Shown here piece after piece: positions 1 to 11,729 of a stretch of DNA of 64,000 nt. The translations under genes and the position numbers were made by a program. This DNA comes from Hofstenia miamia (taxonomy: Eukaryota > Xenacoelomorpha > Acoela > Hofsteniidae): NCBI GenBank assembly GCA_900660155.1, contig CABFPE010000614.1, positions 63,752 to 127,751 of the forward strand, written 5' to 3'. How positions within the stretch are numbered: the first letter of the stretch is position 1; each line of letters opens with the position of its first letter. The notes under the pieces were generated by a model. The model made no database searches. It was given only the letters and a program-made list of their open reading frames with translations, and was not told the DNA's origin.

Positions 1-20
1 TATATATATATATATATATT
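1..20. repeat. (AT)n microsatellite at window edge
   Basis: Ten TA units start the window, directly beyond the point where the neighbouring minus-strand LINE reverse transcriptase stops being readable. Confidence 0.9.
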
Positions 21-46
21 AAATGAAAAGTATTACATTCTTTCAG

Positions 47-1073
47 TCAAATATGATTACATCCATTTGGTATCAATTTGAGCACAGTATGCTTTACTCC
101 ACAATTTTCCAAAATTTTGATTAATATTAAATGATATACTAAATCAAATGCTGCACTTTGATCTAAAATCACTAGTATGGTACATTCATTTGAAGCTATT
201 GCATGAATGATATAATCTATTAGTCTTACAAGTAATGTTTCTGTTAAATGATCTTTTCTGTAACCAGATTGAAAATTGTGTATAATATCATACTTTCCTA
301 GAAAATCAACTACTTGTAAGCAACAGGGTTTTTCTAAAAAATTTGACACCCACGACAAATTAGCTATTGGTCTGTAACTTTTGACATTATTCTGAATTAT
401 AGATTTGATTACACTAAGGTTTGCAATTTCAGGAAATATTCCAGATTCTAATGATAAATTTATAACATTTGTAAACTGGAAAGTAATGTTATGTAGAGCA
501 TCAATATCTTGCTTTATCCATTTTAATGAAATAGTATCAAGTTCACATGATGCATCATTTAATGACATTAATATGCCAATAGTTGATTCAACTGAAATTG
601 GAAGAAGTTCTGAAAATGTTACATTAGATGAATAAAATGAAGGAATATAATAATAACATGTAGAATTGTTCTCAAATCTTGCAGAATATGCTCTAACTTT
701 ATTGTTGAAATAATCACAGAATTCTTGAGCTGCTATCATTGTTCTTGTTTTTGGATTACAATTCAAATGTTCAATGAACTGATATAGTAATTTTTTATAG
801 TTCTTATATAGTAACTGTTTTTAATATATTCAAATTTTCTACAATGATATTCTTATTCTTCTTCTTCTTCTTCTTCTTCTTCTTAATTAATTTTACAAAG
901 TCATTGCGGAAAGTGATATAGGGTTTTCTATTAAAATCTGATTTATTCCTCAAGAATTGTTTTTCTGCTTTACGTCGCTTAGCACGTAACATCTTGCAGT
1001 CAACATCAAACCATCTTTGACTAGCAGAGACTTTCTTTACAGACTCAGTTTTGATAGGATCAAATTTATTCAT
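47..1073 (-). pseudogene. LINE reverse transcriptase, N-terminal half, broken
   Basis: The upstream piece (1073-804) has RWFDVDCKMLRAKRRKAEKQ, the basic linker seen before the reverse transcriptase of L2/CR1 elements ('WFNxELRxLKRKRR'). The downstream piece (766-47) has SYRPIANLSWVSNFLEK (RT motif 2 region), FQSGYRKDHLTETLLVRL (motif 2a) and ILVILDQSAAFDLVYH (motif A with the catalytic Asp). A trinucleotide expansion sits between them and the frame is lost there. The YADD motif lies beyond the window. Confidence 0.8.
856..884. repeat. (TTC)n microsatellite inside the LINE
   Basis: About nine to ten TTC units; on the LINE coding strand this is GAA/AAG repetition and translates as a lysine or glutamate run in the pre-RT linker. 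It looks like later slippage in an already basic coding stretch. Confidence 0.85.
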
Positions 1074-1263
1074 AATTCTAGTGCATTGAATGTTATAATA
1101 TCATTCCAAATTTCATTGAAATCTGCAAAGTTCGATGTATTTAAATTACTGAGATATTCATTTGTTTCTTTAATCAAGGAATTCATATTTATTATTTTGC
1201 GATATTAAATTTGACATACTTTACTGTTTTTGTAAATGATTTTATTGATATATCAAAGCGAAA

Positions 1264-1860
1264 CTAAAAATGATTTCGTAAAAAATAGATGTCTCTGTCA
1301 ATTATAATGTTGTGAATAACTGATTGCTCATCTATCTTTGTAATAATTTGATCTAATATGTTACCTTTACGATATGTTGCACAATGAACATGATAACATA
1401 AATCAAATTCATATAATAATCTTACGAAGTCGTGAGTAGATTTTTGATCACAATAATGATGTATGTTAAGATCTCCTAAAATAATGATTTTGCCCTTTAG
1501 AAGAATTTTTTTCAACATATTCGAAAAACTCAATCAAATATTGACTCCAATCTATAGATTAATATTAAATTGTGCTCATCTCAAACATTGAATTCTGCAT
1601 TTTCAAAGGTTAAGAAGTTATTGCCAACATTAACTAATTTAATGTCAATTGATTTTCGATAATTATTGCTAATCCTCCACCTCTTCCAGATACTCTTGGA
1701 ATAGTATACCATTTATAATTTTCACCACACAGTAGGTAGCCCGAGAACGAATAATTATCAGAAACCCAAGTTTCCACGAGAAAGCATAGATCAATATTTT
1801 TTTCAATTAAATATTCACTAATAAACAATTGAGATATATATCTTTCTGAGTCAACTTGAA
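1264..1860 (-). pseudogene. LINE endonuclease domain, broken
   Basis: Two pieces of an apurinic/apyrimidinic-type endonuclease are visible. The first carries IDLCFLVETWVSD (family: 'DIxxLxETWL') and SGRGGGLAIII (family: 'RGGGVAIL'). The second carries GKIIILGDLNIHH (catalytic 'GDFN' motif) and GNILDQIIT (family: 'TLDLVIT'). They are separated by stops and a frame change around 1534-1633. In family members this enzyme nicks target DNA for target-primed reverse transcription. Confidence 0.75.
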
Positions 1861-2305
1861 TTTGGATAAATAAATTTACCTTTGTAAAATAGTTTTTGAC
1901 TTCGCATTTTAAGATCTTCTTTGCCATAATTTTCATTATGTACAAGTTCCAGTAAAGTGCGTTCTATTTCAAGTTCTTGAGGTGATAAAGCTTTACAAAT
2001 ATAAATTTTGTTTTGAAAATTTCTTTGATCCCAACAGACCTTAATTTTACAATTATTGGTCGGTTATATTCAGCTTTATATTTACCAACTCTCCATATAT
2101 CAACTATAGCATTAAAATCTTCATTTAGAAAATTTATGATTTCTTTAATTGATTCCATGTCATAATGAAGCGTATTAGATAATACTGTTTCCGCGCAAGT
2201 TGGCATACGGTAGAGACTGTTCAAAAACAATACACAGCCCTCAATAGCTAACTTTTTTAATTCTATGTTTGTGGCTTTGCGCGAAATCTCTGATCGGCAA
2301 AGCAA
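1860..2305 (-). pseudogene. LINE ORF1-like fragment
   Basis: Residues such as RVGKYKAEYNRPIIVKLRS match the pattern R-(L/V)-G-K-x-RP-(I/V)-x-V found in the RNA-binding part of L2/CR1 ORF1 proteins. A second frame follows with SPQELEIERTLLELV and GKEDLKMRSQKLFYKGKF, which fits the charged helix and the 'I+RGKI'-like tail that closes such ORF1 proteins. The two stretches are in different frames, so a frameshift separates them. This is inference from motif layout; no start codon or full ORF1 is intact. Confidence 0.55.
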
Positions 2306-2330
2306 TCAACTCTGACTTTGGGCTCGGCAT

Positions 2331-5300
2331 ATGCAGTCCATGTATAGCAATTTAATAGCTGAATATGTAAATGTACTTGTTGTCAAGATCACTATTTTGA
2401 TTTGCTTTACGGTTTGTTGACGTTTGTGCATTCACTTGTACAAAATATTGTCATCATTAAAATTGAGATTAAACAGTTACATTGGATATAGCAGCAGACC
2501 GTCAGCAATCGCAGCTAATTCATTGCAAATAATCTCTGAATTGTAAAAATAGCGTAGAGAAGCAGTCATTCTATGGCTACAATAATGTAACATAGTAACA
2601 GTATTGCCATAGCATACTGTATTTCTTCATTCTTCGATTCAATAATCATTTAAAAAACATGAATTATTGAAAAATCAATGGTTAGATGAGGATTCCAAAT
2701 TCAGTGCTCCCAGAAGCCCCATATGCTGTTTTATTCTAACCATGTTTGTTATAAATATGGTCCATTGTATATTTTTTGTGACAACGCTGGAACATCTAAA
2801 ACTAGTGTTTGGATATCCTGGAAATTCACAATTAAATAACTATAAATTGGAAACTGTTTACAGAGGAACATTGATGGGTGAAGAAATTATTCATTAACAG
2901 AATCCATTCCAGCTAAACTTTTGCTCCAATAATGTTTTTAGAATTTTTTTCAATGATAATACATTAATAATAGTTTGTTTCAAGTACTGCACCATTTGTT
3001 TTCAATTGATTTTACTTCCATCATTGGCACTTGGTTCTGCCGATTATTTCCAGAGATGAATTTAGTTGTCACTAACGATAAGCCTTTGCAACTCATGCCA
3101 ACTGAGCTCGGCGCCAAACCCAAAATACACCGGAATCGCGGTTTTTTGTGCAAGAATCAATGCTGAAACATTTCAAATTTTTGAAAAGATGTAAAAAGCC
3201 GGGCTGTACATGCAACCAATATTTTGTTTGAGGGAAGAGTTTGGATCGAACACCATCGCCAATAAGAGTTGCTCACTGGCAGGTTCCAATGCCTCTGCAC
3301 TTATAATAAATAAGAAAAATTTTAAACTAATGCAAGCACTTAATTGTAATAAATTTTTGCAATAAATTTAGTTTTTTCTAGAAAACCGAACCGGAATTGG
3401 AGTTTTTTCACCAAAAATCAACTGAAACCGAACCACAGTTAAAAAACTAAAGCCATCGACCTCTAATTCCAATTGTCACTATTGAAACTTTTCTTGGTAT
3501 CTTGGACCATTTTGATACCCAGCTGATTGCCCATATCTTCAAATTGTATGAAGATATGATGTTGCATTTCCATACTCATCTTTAATGAAATATCAGAAGC
3601 AGTCATCAACAGCAGAAGATATTGCGTGTTCCAATGCATTATGAATGACTCATTTTTGATAATTTCTGTGACAGAAGAATAAGTTTTTCAAGTCATAGAA
3701 TGGTTCTAACTAATTTCTCTTTTTAAATTGGAAAGCTAATTTAGAAATATTACAACATTGTAGTCATGCTCAATTGCCTTTTTTGATGATCTATTTGTAA
3801 AAGATATGTTATCATTGACAAGACCCGATTTCGAGAGATGCAACTTATTAACAAACAGAAAAAATTTGAAAAATAATTTCAAACAGATCATGGTGATTAC
3901 ATGTAGCATCATGTTTGTTCACAATGTGGCCATTAGACATGACCTGTCAACATCGTAGTTACAAAATAAAGGTATTTAATTTTATGGAATACATTAAATT
4001 TAATTAAAAAAATAAATTTTGAGAACAACTGGAAAATGGTTGGAAGTTGTCGATAATTGAGGAAGTTGAGTAGCTATTTTAATAGCTGTATTCCCAGTAC
4101 CAAATATTTAGTTTTCCTCTCTCTCTCTCGCTCTCATATAATTGTTAATAATATTTCTCAGCTCGCCGCGAGTTCAAAGTCTTTGACAGGCGCGTTGTTT
4201 AACATTAGGCAGGTATTTTAATCACTGCCCTCCCAGAGTCCTTGTGTCACAACAACATTGTCTGATCGGGATTTTTATTTTAGAGATTGTTTTGATAATT
4301 GACCCAGCAGTGCATGATTATTTACTCCACTACTTCGCGTCCCTCCGCTCAATTCGTTGCCTTGACTACAGACTGCGCGTTTAGCGTCTCCGCCGTGAGA
4401 AGAAAACCTCCATTGAGGAAATTACTGCCATTGTAGGAATATTTTTTAAGCGACAGGTAATTTTTCCTACTATTTTATGACACGTACTTTGTTTGTATAG
4501 TAATTCATCATGTTTAACTATTTACTCCAATGTTTACACTATTTATTCCTTTGAAATCCATTATCAGCTGTTCCGCATTTACTTGTTTTCACACTTAACA
4601 GGGGATTTGCGTGAGTAGGACTTTTGTAATTGAGACTAATCGGGACATAGGTTGAGAGATTTGAGACAGATAGCGTCTAGGATTTCTTCAATAAATGAAG
4701 ACGGTGTGTAATTTAAAACCTACTGCAAAATTCAATGATCTAAGGACAATTGACTAAAATGCACCATTGCAGGGCCAAGAAAAGGAGCAAATGTAGGTGC
4801 ATCGCTCAAACTATTCAATGAATAGATGGCCATTTAGCATTGACCTCTAGTTTAGGTTTTAAACTATTATGCTGTGTCCGAAGTCATGTCAATGACATTA
4901 CCCAAGAGGTTATAGCCACCTCTTTTCGGGCAATTTGGGAACAGCCTAACTACTCTCATGCCGTTTGAATGCTCTTCCTAAAGAGAAATCCCAACTACGT
5001 AACTGGGTGAAGTATGTTATATTCTGGGTAGTTGCATAGGTAAAGTCTTAGGTAGGAACTTATCAAGGATGACATTTGGCATGGTTTAAGATTTAAAAAT
5101 GTATTGTAAAAGCAAAGAAGCCAGTACTAACTAAATCCTAATTTTCTGTATCAAGTTCTTGTAGTCATCTTGTTTAATCAACTGTCTCACGGAACTGCTT
5201 ATGTTCAAACGTGTTAGACTTTTCTGAGATGATATTCTATTTGAATGTGGCTGTGACAAAGTTTCAATAAATCTTTACGGTGACATTTGCCACATTAGTG

Positions 5301-8300
5301 TATTTTTTAAAATCCAATTTCATTTTCAGATATCAAGGGAGCATCGCAATGTATTTTTCATCATAAGCGAGACCATAATCATTCTAAGCTTGCGGTTTAT
5401 CTATTTTCAACAATTTTCATTCTACATATCTGGGTGAATCGCTCTCATAAAGTCATTATTCCCAAACTTTAATTTTGAAACTTATGTTATTTGTCTATTT
5501 AGAATGGGGTGAATCGGGCCTATCTCTCATCGTCTTCTTATATGATTTTTTTCATTTCTAAAGGCTCATTCAGAATAACTATGCGTCGGATTTTTTCGAA
5601 TTTATTGTCCAAACTTCAGATAAAGTTCTAATCCGTATTAACTATTCATTCGTGTTACACATTTTGAAAATCCCGCCAAAAGAAAATAGTAAAATATTGA
5701 CCTGTCATACTATAAAAGAGTTTCTTTAGTCCTAAGCTTAAGTTCGTGTTGTTGCAAAGTTTAGAATCAACAAACGTACACGTTTGTCAATCTTTTTGAC
5801 ATGTTTAAGAATTCCAATTATTGATACATGCTTAAAACAAACTTTTCAAGTTCAATTTTTCGCAAACCATTTCAATTCGCGTGAACATCATCAGTTAACC
5901 CTTATTGTCCTAAATGTAACAATATGGGCAACACTCAGTTTTTTCCATTATCAAACATTTCTCCCAGTCTATTATGAATTTTGAAAACTCTATGGGTAGA
6001 TGCGCTCCCCTGTTCTGGTGAAAGTTGAATAATATACCTGTCTAAAGCCAATGGCATCAACACCTAACCTCAAAAATACTTTGCTTTCCGTGAATAGACC
6101 ACTCGAGTTCCGTTTAGGCACGTCGTCGCGATAACTGAAATGAAGAGGTAGACCATTCTCTATCCCACAGTGTTTTTAGTTTTCAGATCTTTATTAGTTC
6201 GCGATTTATAAGCGTTTAAATTTAAAAGACACTAGTAAAGTTTGTATTAAAACCTGGGTTATTTTGAGTTAATTTTCATGTTTACTTTGAAAACATATGT
6301 GAATTGTTCAATAGTTTGCAAACTTTTCCATTTATGTATTGAATCTTCGCTGAAATTTGAAATTTGCGGTAAAAAAATTATACCGAAATGAACATGTTTT
6401 TCGTTAAATATTTGATTCTAAAAAGCGTTTTTCCAAATATGCCTATAATGGATGTCTATATTAATTTAAGTCTGAGGACCTCAGACTGAGGTGAATTTAT
6501 TAAATGATATTTTCTATTAATGTAAGCAAATGTCAGTTTAGTAGCCCTTTAGAATTACATTTGAATTGAGTCACTATAGGATCCTTTAATTTTTGTAAAT
6601 ATTATGTTTAAATAATGCGATTATTTAGAATCGTGATTTCCAATTTATTTAACCTAAGATAAAACGTGATAAAAGTTTGATTTCCAGGGTGATTTATTCT
6701 ATTCAAGAATGAATTCAAGGACATTTGAATGTATTTAATTGAACTTTTACGTGGATAATAAATATATTTTAATGACGCAAACTGAAGCGAAGGAAACAAA
6801 GCGAATAAATCAGATGGAAAAGCAGAAATTTATTAGTATTGTAAATATTTTTGTCTCACTTAATTATTTCTTTAAAATCCCGCGAAAAACAACAAACGTC
6901 TGTTTACAAGCAACGAGAATTTGAATGTACTAGTGTCAATACAGCTTCCGATCACTGCCATTTTCTTCATTTTGTCGCCATTAATTCTTTAAAATTTCAC
7001 AGGCATTAGTATTCCGTGTGAAAATTATGATTGTATTTTGTTTTGGAGTGTACTATCTATCAGTGCTGTTGTCGTCAATTTTGAACTTTGATTTTTTTGA
7101 GGTACAGAGTTTGCAAAACGGTAGCATTCATTCCCCTATTTCATGAGCATGTAACCGTAGGGAATATTGTTAATAAAATTCAGAAATAAACCCAAATTTA
7201 TATATATTCAGAATATTAAAAATGTATTAGAAGCCATTAGACAAAAAGTTGCTTCATTAATATTTTCAAATGATTAAGATTCGATGGAATTTTTTTTCCA
7301 TTTGCCCCTTCACATTTCAAACTATGAGGTCCCGTCTATTCTCGCCTAAGCGGTGATTACAGCTTTTAAAATTTGAATACGCTAAAATTGCTTTCGTTAT
7401 TTAGTGAGGTTGTTGAATTATTAAATATTTGATTTGAATGAGGAGGCTTAGCCCCCTCCAGCCCCCTTTATACTCGCCCATTCCTTGGCTGCACCTCGCT
7501 ATCAATAATAATTTTAGATGATTTTCTTATCTTGCTGTTTTGTAATCCAATTCAAGGTGACAATAATTTTTTAATAAACCGGGATGCATAATAGTCTTCT
7601 AGAAATTTTGCGTAAGATTTTTTCGATATAGTAGGTTTTATTAGATCAAGCAAAATTACACGTGTACGCGACTCATTTGTTACTAGAATTAGATGTACTG
7701 AAATTGGCTTTGTGCTAACTGCATATTTTGTTAGAGAGAACGCGAGGCTTGCCGTAGTGGGGTGAAATTTTAGGGTTAGCTTTAGTAATGCAAGTTTTTC
7801 GTCAGCATATTTTGGGGTAATATATAATTTGTAGGAATGTGTTACTTTCCAAATTCCGTTATTTGATTAAAATATATGTATAATTTATTCTATGTACTAT
7901 ATAAAGTGAGAATTCATATATTTTAGTTTTTTATGACTTCACAATGTTAAAGTAGCAGAAAGAATACCAAGCTAGAAAATTGCATTTTAATGAATTAGGA
8001 AATTCTTTTGTGCATGCAGTCATTTTTTATTTTGAGAAATGTAATTTTCTGATTTTTGCATTTTCGAGTGAGAATTTTTCTATAAAAATGCAAAAAACAG
8101 GTCCCAGTTAACATTTAATTTAAATAAACGTCGATTTGACTTTTGATCAAGTAATTATTGGTTAAAATTTATTGCAATGAGGAAATTTCATATGAATGGG
8201 TGTTTTTAAAATTATTTTTATAAAATTGTGTTTTGCAAATATTAATGTTTTGGAACCATGTCCAGAACCAAGAAGAGAATCCTCCTTTCAAAAAAAATTG

Positions 8301-9226
8301 TAGCACTAAGGCAGACAAACTCATAGTCATTTACACAACACGCTGGTTGAACAGATTTATGCTAAACAAAAGCTGTTGAACATAGTTTATTAGCTATTGC
8401 TTATGATCAAGAGAAGCATAGTTTATTTAGTCTTAATAATGACAGTATACGATTAGCAGAGTTATGTAGTTGTTATGTAAGTAGAATATATATAAAATCA
8501 GTGAAAGACTTGACATCTAAAAAATTATTAGTATCAAATTTTAAAACTTAAAAACAGCGTTACTGAATATAACTATGGTGAGGATAGTCATCAATATTAA
8601 AAAAAATTATAATTTTATCTTCAGTGTATACAAATGCTTTGTATTGATAGATTTGATAGTTTTGTCAAACATTGGTGTGGGGATTTCTGGGGAAAATTTT
8701 TAATCCTGTGTTGTTGGACTTATGGTGTGGATTTGTAGACATTTCGTGTGGTGTAGTGTGGGTTGCGGGTCGAAAAATGTCACCACACAGCAATCTTTGA
8801 GAATATAGTTGCGGCGACTATGGATGGAAAGGTAGGTGGACTTGATCCACCTTGAAAAACAAAATATTAAATGGCAAGGCTTATTTAATGTCTCAATTTT
8901 TAATTAAATAAATAAACAGTATTTATGACATTATTAAAGCAGTGTATGTAGCTAATTTATCTAAAACAGAACAAATATCAAATGCAAACAAATATTAAAG
9001 CAGTATGTATAAGTTGTAATACAGTTTTAGCCGCTTGGCGTTAAGCTTCAAATTCACAATTTATTCACACAATAGTTCATGAGTACGCGAACCAAATTGA
9101 TTTTGTCAACCTATCGCTTAAACAATACGTATGCGTATATAATATTGTAAACCAACAACCAATCAAAAATTGAGCACTTTTGCAAAGGCGGACTAAAATA
9201 AATGGGTATTCCCTACATAGTGCACC
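2331..9226. other. Region without a recognisable gene
   Basis: Only short AT-rich reading frames occur and none resembles a known protein. Scattered remnants: GC-richer pieces near 3040-3150 and 3370-3470 with CCGGAAT/CGAACC motifs that look like ends of an old DNA transposon; a GC-richer stretch at 4150-4470 that ends in a good splice donor (ACAG then GTAATT) and could be a non-coding exon, unsupported; a 7-bp hairpin at 4904-4924; a near-perfect 19-nt palindrome at 6469-6487; and a repeat at 6044-6097 that recurs near 17303-17350. Confidence 0.6.
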
Positions 9227-9553
9227 CAGTGTTGCTCGATTTCAATCATTTGATTTAAATCATTGATTTAAATCAAGTACACTAAAAGAGATACAAGTAG
9301 TGTATTCTAATTGTTTTGAGATCGTTGCTGTAATATTGGAATGAATTGGCCAGCTCTGAAATGTTGTTTTGCATGTTTTTTATCGTCAGTTTATTTAAAA
9401 TTGATGAAATTATTGAATTTCAAAAGGATTTCTAATATTTACTACCTTGGAAATTGTCTTGGTAAAATTGAAATTTAGATAAAAAATCCGATTTAAATAT
9501 TAAAAATTCGATTTTTTATTTTTTAAATTTAAATCGGATTTTTCCCAACACCG
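9227..9553. mobile_element. Candidate hAT-type MITE, GATTTAAATC-rich
   Basis: The left end reads CAGTGTTGCTCGATTT and the right end, reverse-complemented, CGGTGTTGGGAAAA. Both ends are followed inward by repeated GATTTAAATC/CCGATTTAAAT words pointing toward each other. The CAGTG start fits hAT ends. The 8-bp flanks (AGTGCACC and TGTGCCAC) match at only 5 of 8 positions, so the insertion is old or the boundary is off by a base or two. No coding sequence inside. Confidence 0.5.
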
Positions 9554-10786
9554 TGTGCCACGAGTCGCAACTGAGTTAATATTTTGAACCACATGTAAAT
9601 TTCGTGAGTTATTAGCTTTTTAGAGTTGACTACAAGTTTAGTCCAAGTAAACTTTACTCTCTCAACAAGAACCGTAGTAACTTTTAGCAATAACTGGAGC
9701 AAACTTCATTTAGAATTTAAGTAACTAAATGTGAAACGCCTACGTTTTTATGCCTCATTCAGAAACTTACAAAACACGCTCAATCTAACCACGTTGTAGC
9801 TATTCGTACATGCACGAGCAGGCATAGTCACTGCGTCAGTGCAGCTATCTAATCATTTCCAAGTAAATAGTCGTGTAAACTAAGAGCTTGATGCTTGTTT
9901 GTAAATATTCCGCTGAGTGCATGTAAATGAATAATTTCATTTTTTGGGGCACTGAAGTGGAAAGCGGCATCTCTCCGTAGAGCGGGACAGTAAGCTTATA
10001 AATGGGACTATCACCATGTGTAAATGTTAATCGAACATTTCATTAAATAGGTCCTTGTTACGTCGAGCTGATCTTGTCTACTTTTATGCTCTTATAAAAT
10101 TACAGACGCGTTTTTAGACATTGTATCATTATACCCAACCTAAAATTTGTGCAAGGATAAGGTTGTTGTGTCGTTTTTCAATACAATTATCAAGGTTTTT
10201 GTACAAAATTCAAATTTGGTATTTTAATAGATTTCTGTACGAATGAATGTCTTCGGTAGTTTTAGAAATATGGGCATTTTGTTTCAGTCGAACGCTTATA
10301 GCCATGATTGAATATAAATGTAGGGTTTCGTATATGATGGCTACCAGAGATGTATGTTTTTTAGGACTGCATAGATTACATTAAAATGTAATGAACATAC
10401 GTTTAACCCAGCCTATTCTACCGGTCCACGATCAACCACAGTGATGGGTATTCTATAAAAAAACTTTACCCGATCCCACCCGAGACATAATTCGATTAAC
10501 TGAATCCTGTCCTACACGACTATCGATTCGGTTAACCGATCTAAGCTGACTCGAAGAATACAAAATACTCAATATAATAATGTGAATTGCAATCAAATAA
10601 ATACGAGATATATCTAAAATCAAATTAAACAAACTAATTATATTATTTTTATAAATAGTGTCAAAAATATTTGCCTATGAATATATAAAATATTTATCAT
10701 TTCATTAGAAAATTAACCAAATTTAAATTTGTTAAGATTCTATACCAAACTAATCCAAGTTGCAGATGAACCCTAACTGTTTCTAT
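9554..10786. other. No gene seen
   Basis: AT-rich sequence without a convincing reading frame. Near 10438 a CAGTGATGGGTA start followed by CCCGATCCCACCCGAGA and CGGTTAACCGA words looks like one end of another hAT-type element; its partner end was not found. Confidence 0.5.
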
Positions 10787-11729
10787 TAGAACTCCACGCC
10801 GTTCCTATATCAGTTGGCGGCGGCTTGTTCTCAATTTTGAAAGGAGAAAAATACAATTTTAATATATATTATATACCTACCGCAATTATTTTATTTATGG
10901 CAGGAAGGTATAAAAAAATTCTACTACGCCAGTATGCTTTTCATTTCCCTGTAAGCCGAAAATATAAAGTTAGGACTATCCATTTCTCACAACCATATAA
11001 ATAAATAAATAAATAAATAAATAATAACATGATTAAAGATTAATCCTAGAGTTTGATTAGAAAGGTTAAACTAATAATTTGTCAACAAAATATAATTTTC
11101 GTGAAATCAAAAGTTGTATTTGAATCTAACATCGAGTTTTTGGTGATAGTAAGCCTTCATTCAATCAAAGTATGTTGCCAATTTCTTAAGTTCTAGTAAA
11201 AGCAAGAAATAACATACGTTTATTCAGATGCTTCAAGTTTACTAAGTAAATATAAAGCAATGTGTCCGCAGAAATCTATGAAAAATTTATGAAATTAGTA
11301 AAATGCAACAATTGATGAGGACTGTAGGCCCGCATTTAATCGATCTGTCCATTAAATCCCATTACCAATTTTCAGACCTAAAATATTAGTCTCGACAGCA
11401 TTGTCCAATAAGATAATAATCTCATAATGTGTATTTTACTCCAATGATATCTTTCAGGCGATAAAGAATTTCTATGTAAAAACAGTGTTTGCCAACTTTA
11501 AAATGTTGCCATATGAACGACATTAAGACCACCTTGAAAAATAGAACTTTGGATAGTGTATTTACACGAAAATTATGCTTTCATTAAAAACTGCGGTTCG
11601 AATGACAAGACAACCGAAATATGAAATAAATGTTAACATGAAAAAAGTTATTACGCCATTCCACGCCGTTTAATTTTAGCAGCGGCGACGTATGCAGTTT
11701 TTTACTGGCTGCGGCGGCGTGGAGCTCTA
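10787..11729. mobile_element. Non-autonomous hAT element with near-perfect 8-bp target duplication
   Basis: The left end is TAGAACTCCACGCCGT and the right end, reverse-complemented, TAGAGCTCCACGCCGC (14 of 16 identical), each followed inward by a GGCGGCGG/GCGGCGGC block. Flanks are GTTTCTAT (10779-10786) and GTTTATAT (11730-11737), 7 of 8 identical, the target-site length expected of hAT. The 943-bp interior has no transposase-like frame and includes an (ATAA)n run at 10997-11024. Confidence 0.75.
10997..11024. repeat. (ATAA)n microsatellite
   Basis: Seven ATAA units inside the hAT MITE at 10787-11729. Confidence 0.9.

Larger units (their letters stand above)
1..2330 (-). mobile_element. Decayed L2/CR1-like LINE, 5' part to mid reverse transcriptase
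   Basis: Reading on the minus strand from about 2330 down to 47, the pieces come in the order of an L2/CR1/Jockey-type non-LTR retrotransposon: an ORF1-like segment, an apurinic-type endonuclease, the basic linker before the reverse transcriptase, and the first half of the reverse transcriptase. Reading frame changes and stops separate the pieces, so the copy is dead. The 3' half (YADD box onward) would lie beyond position 1. The 5' limit is uncertain: coding similarity fades near 2330 and I see no target-site duplication. Clade assignment rests on motif style only. Confidence 0.8.
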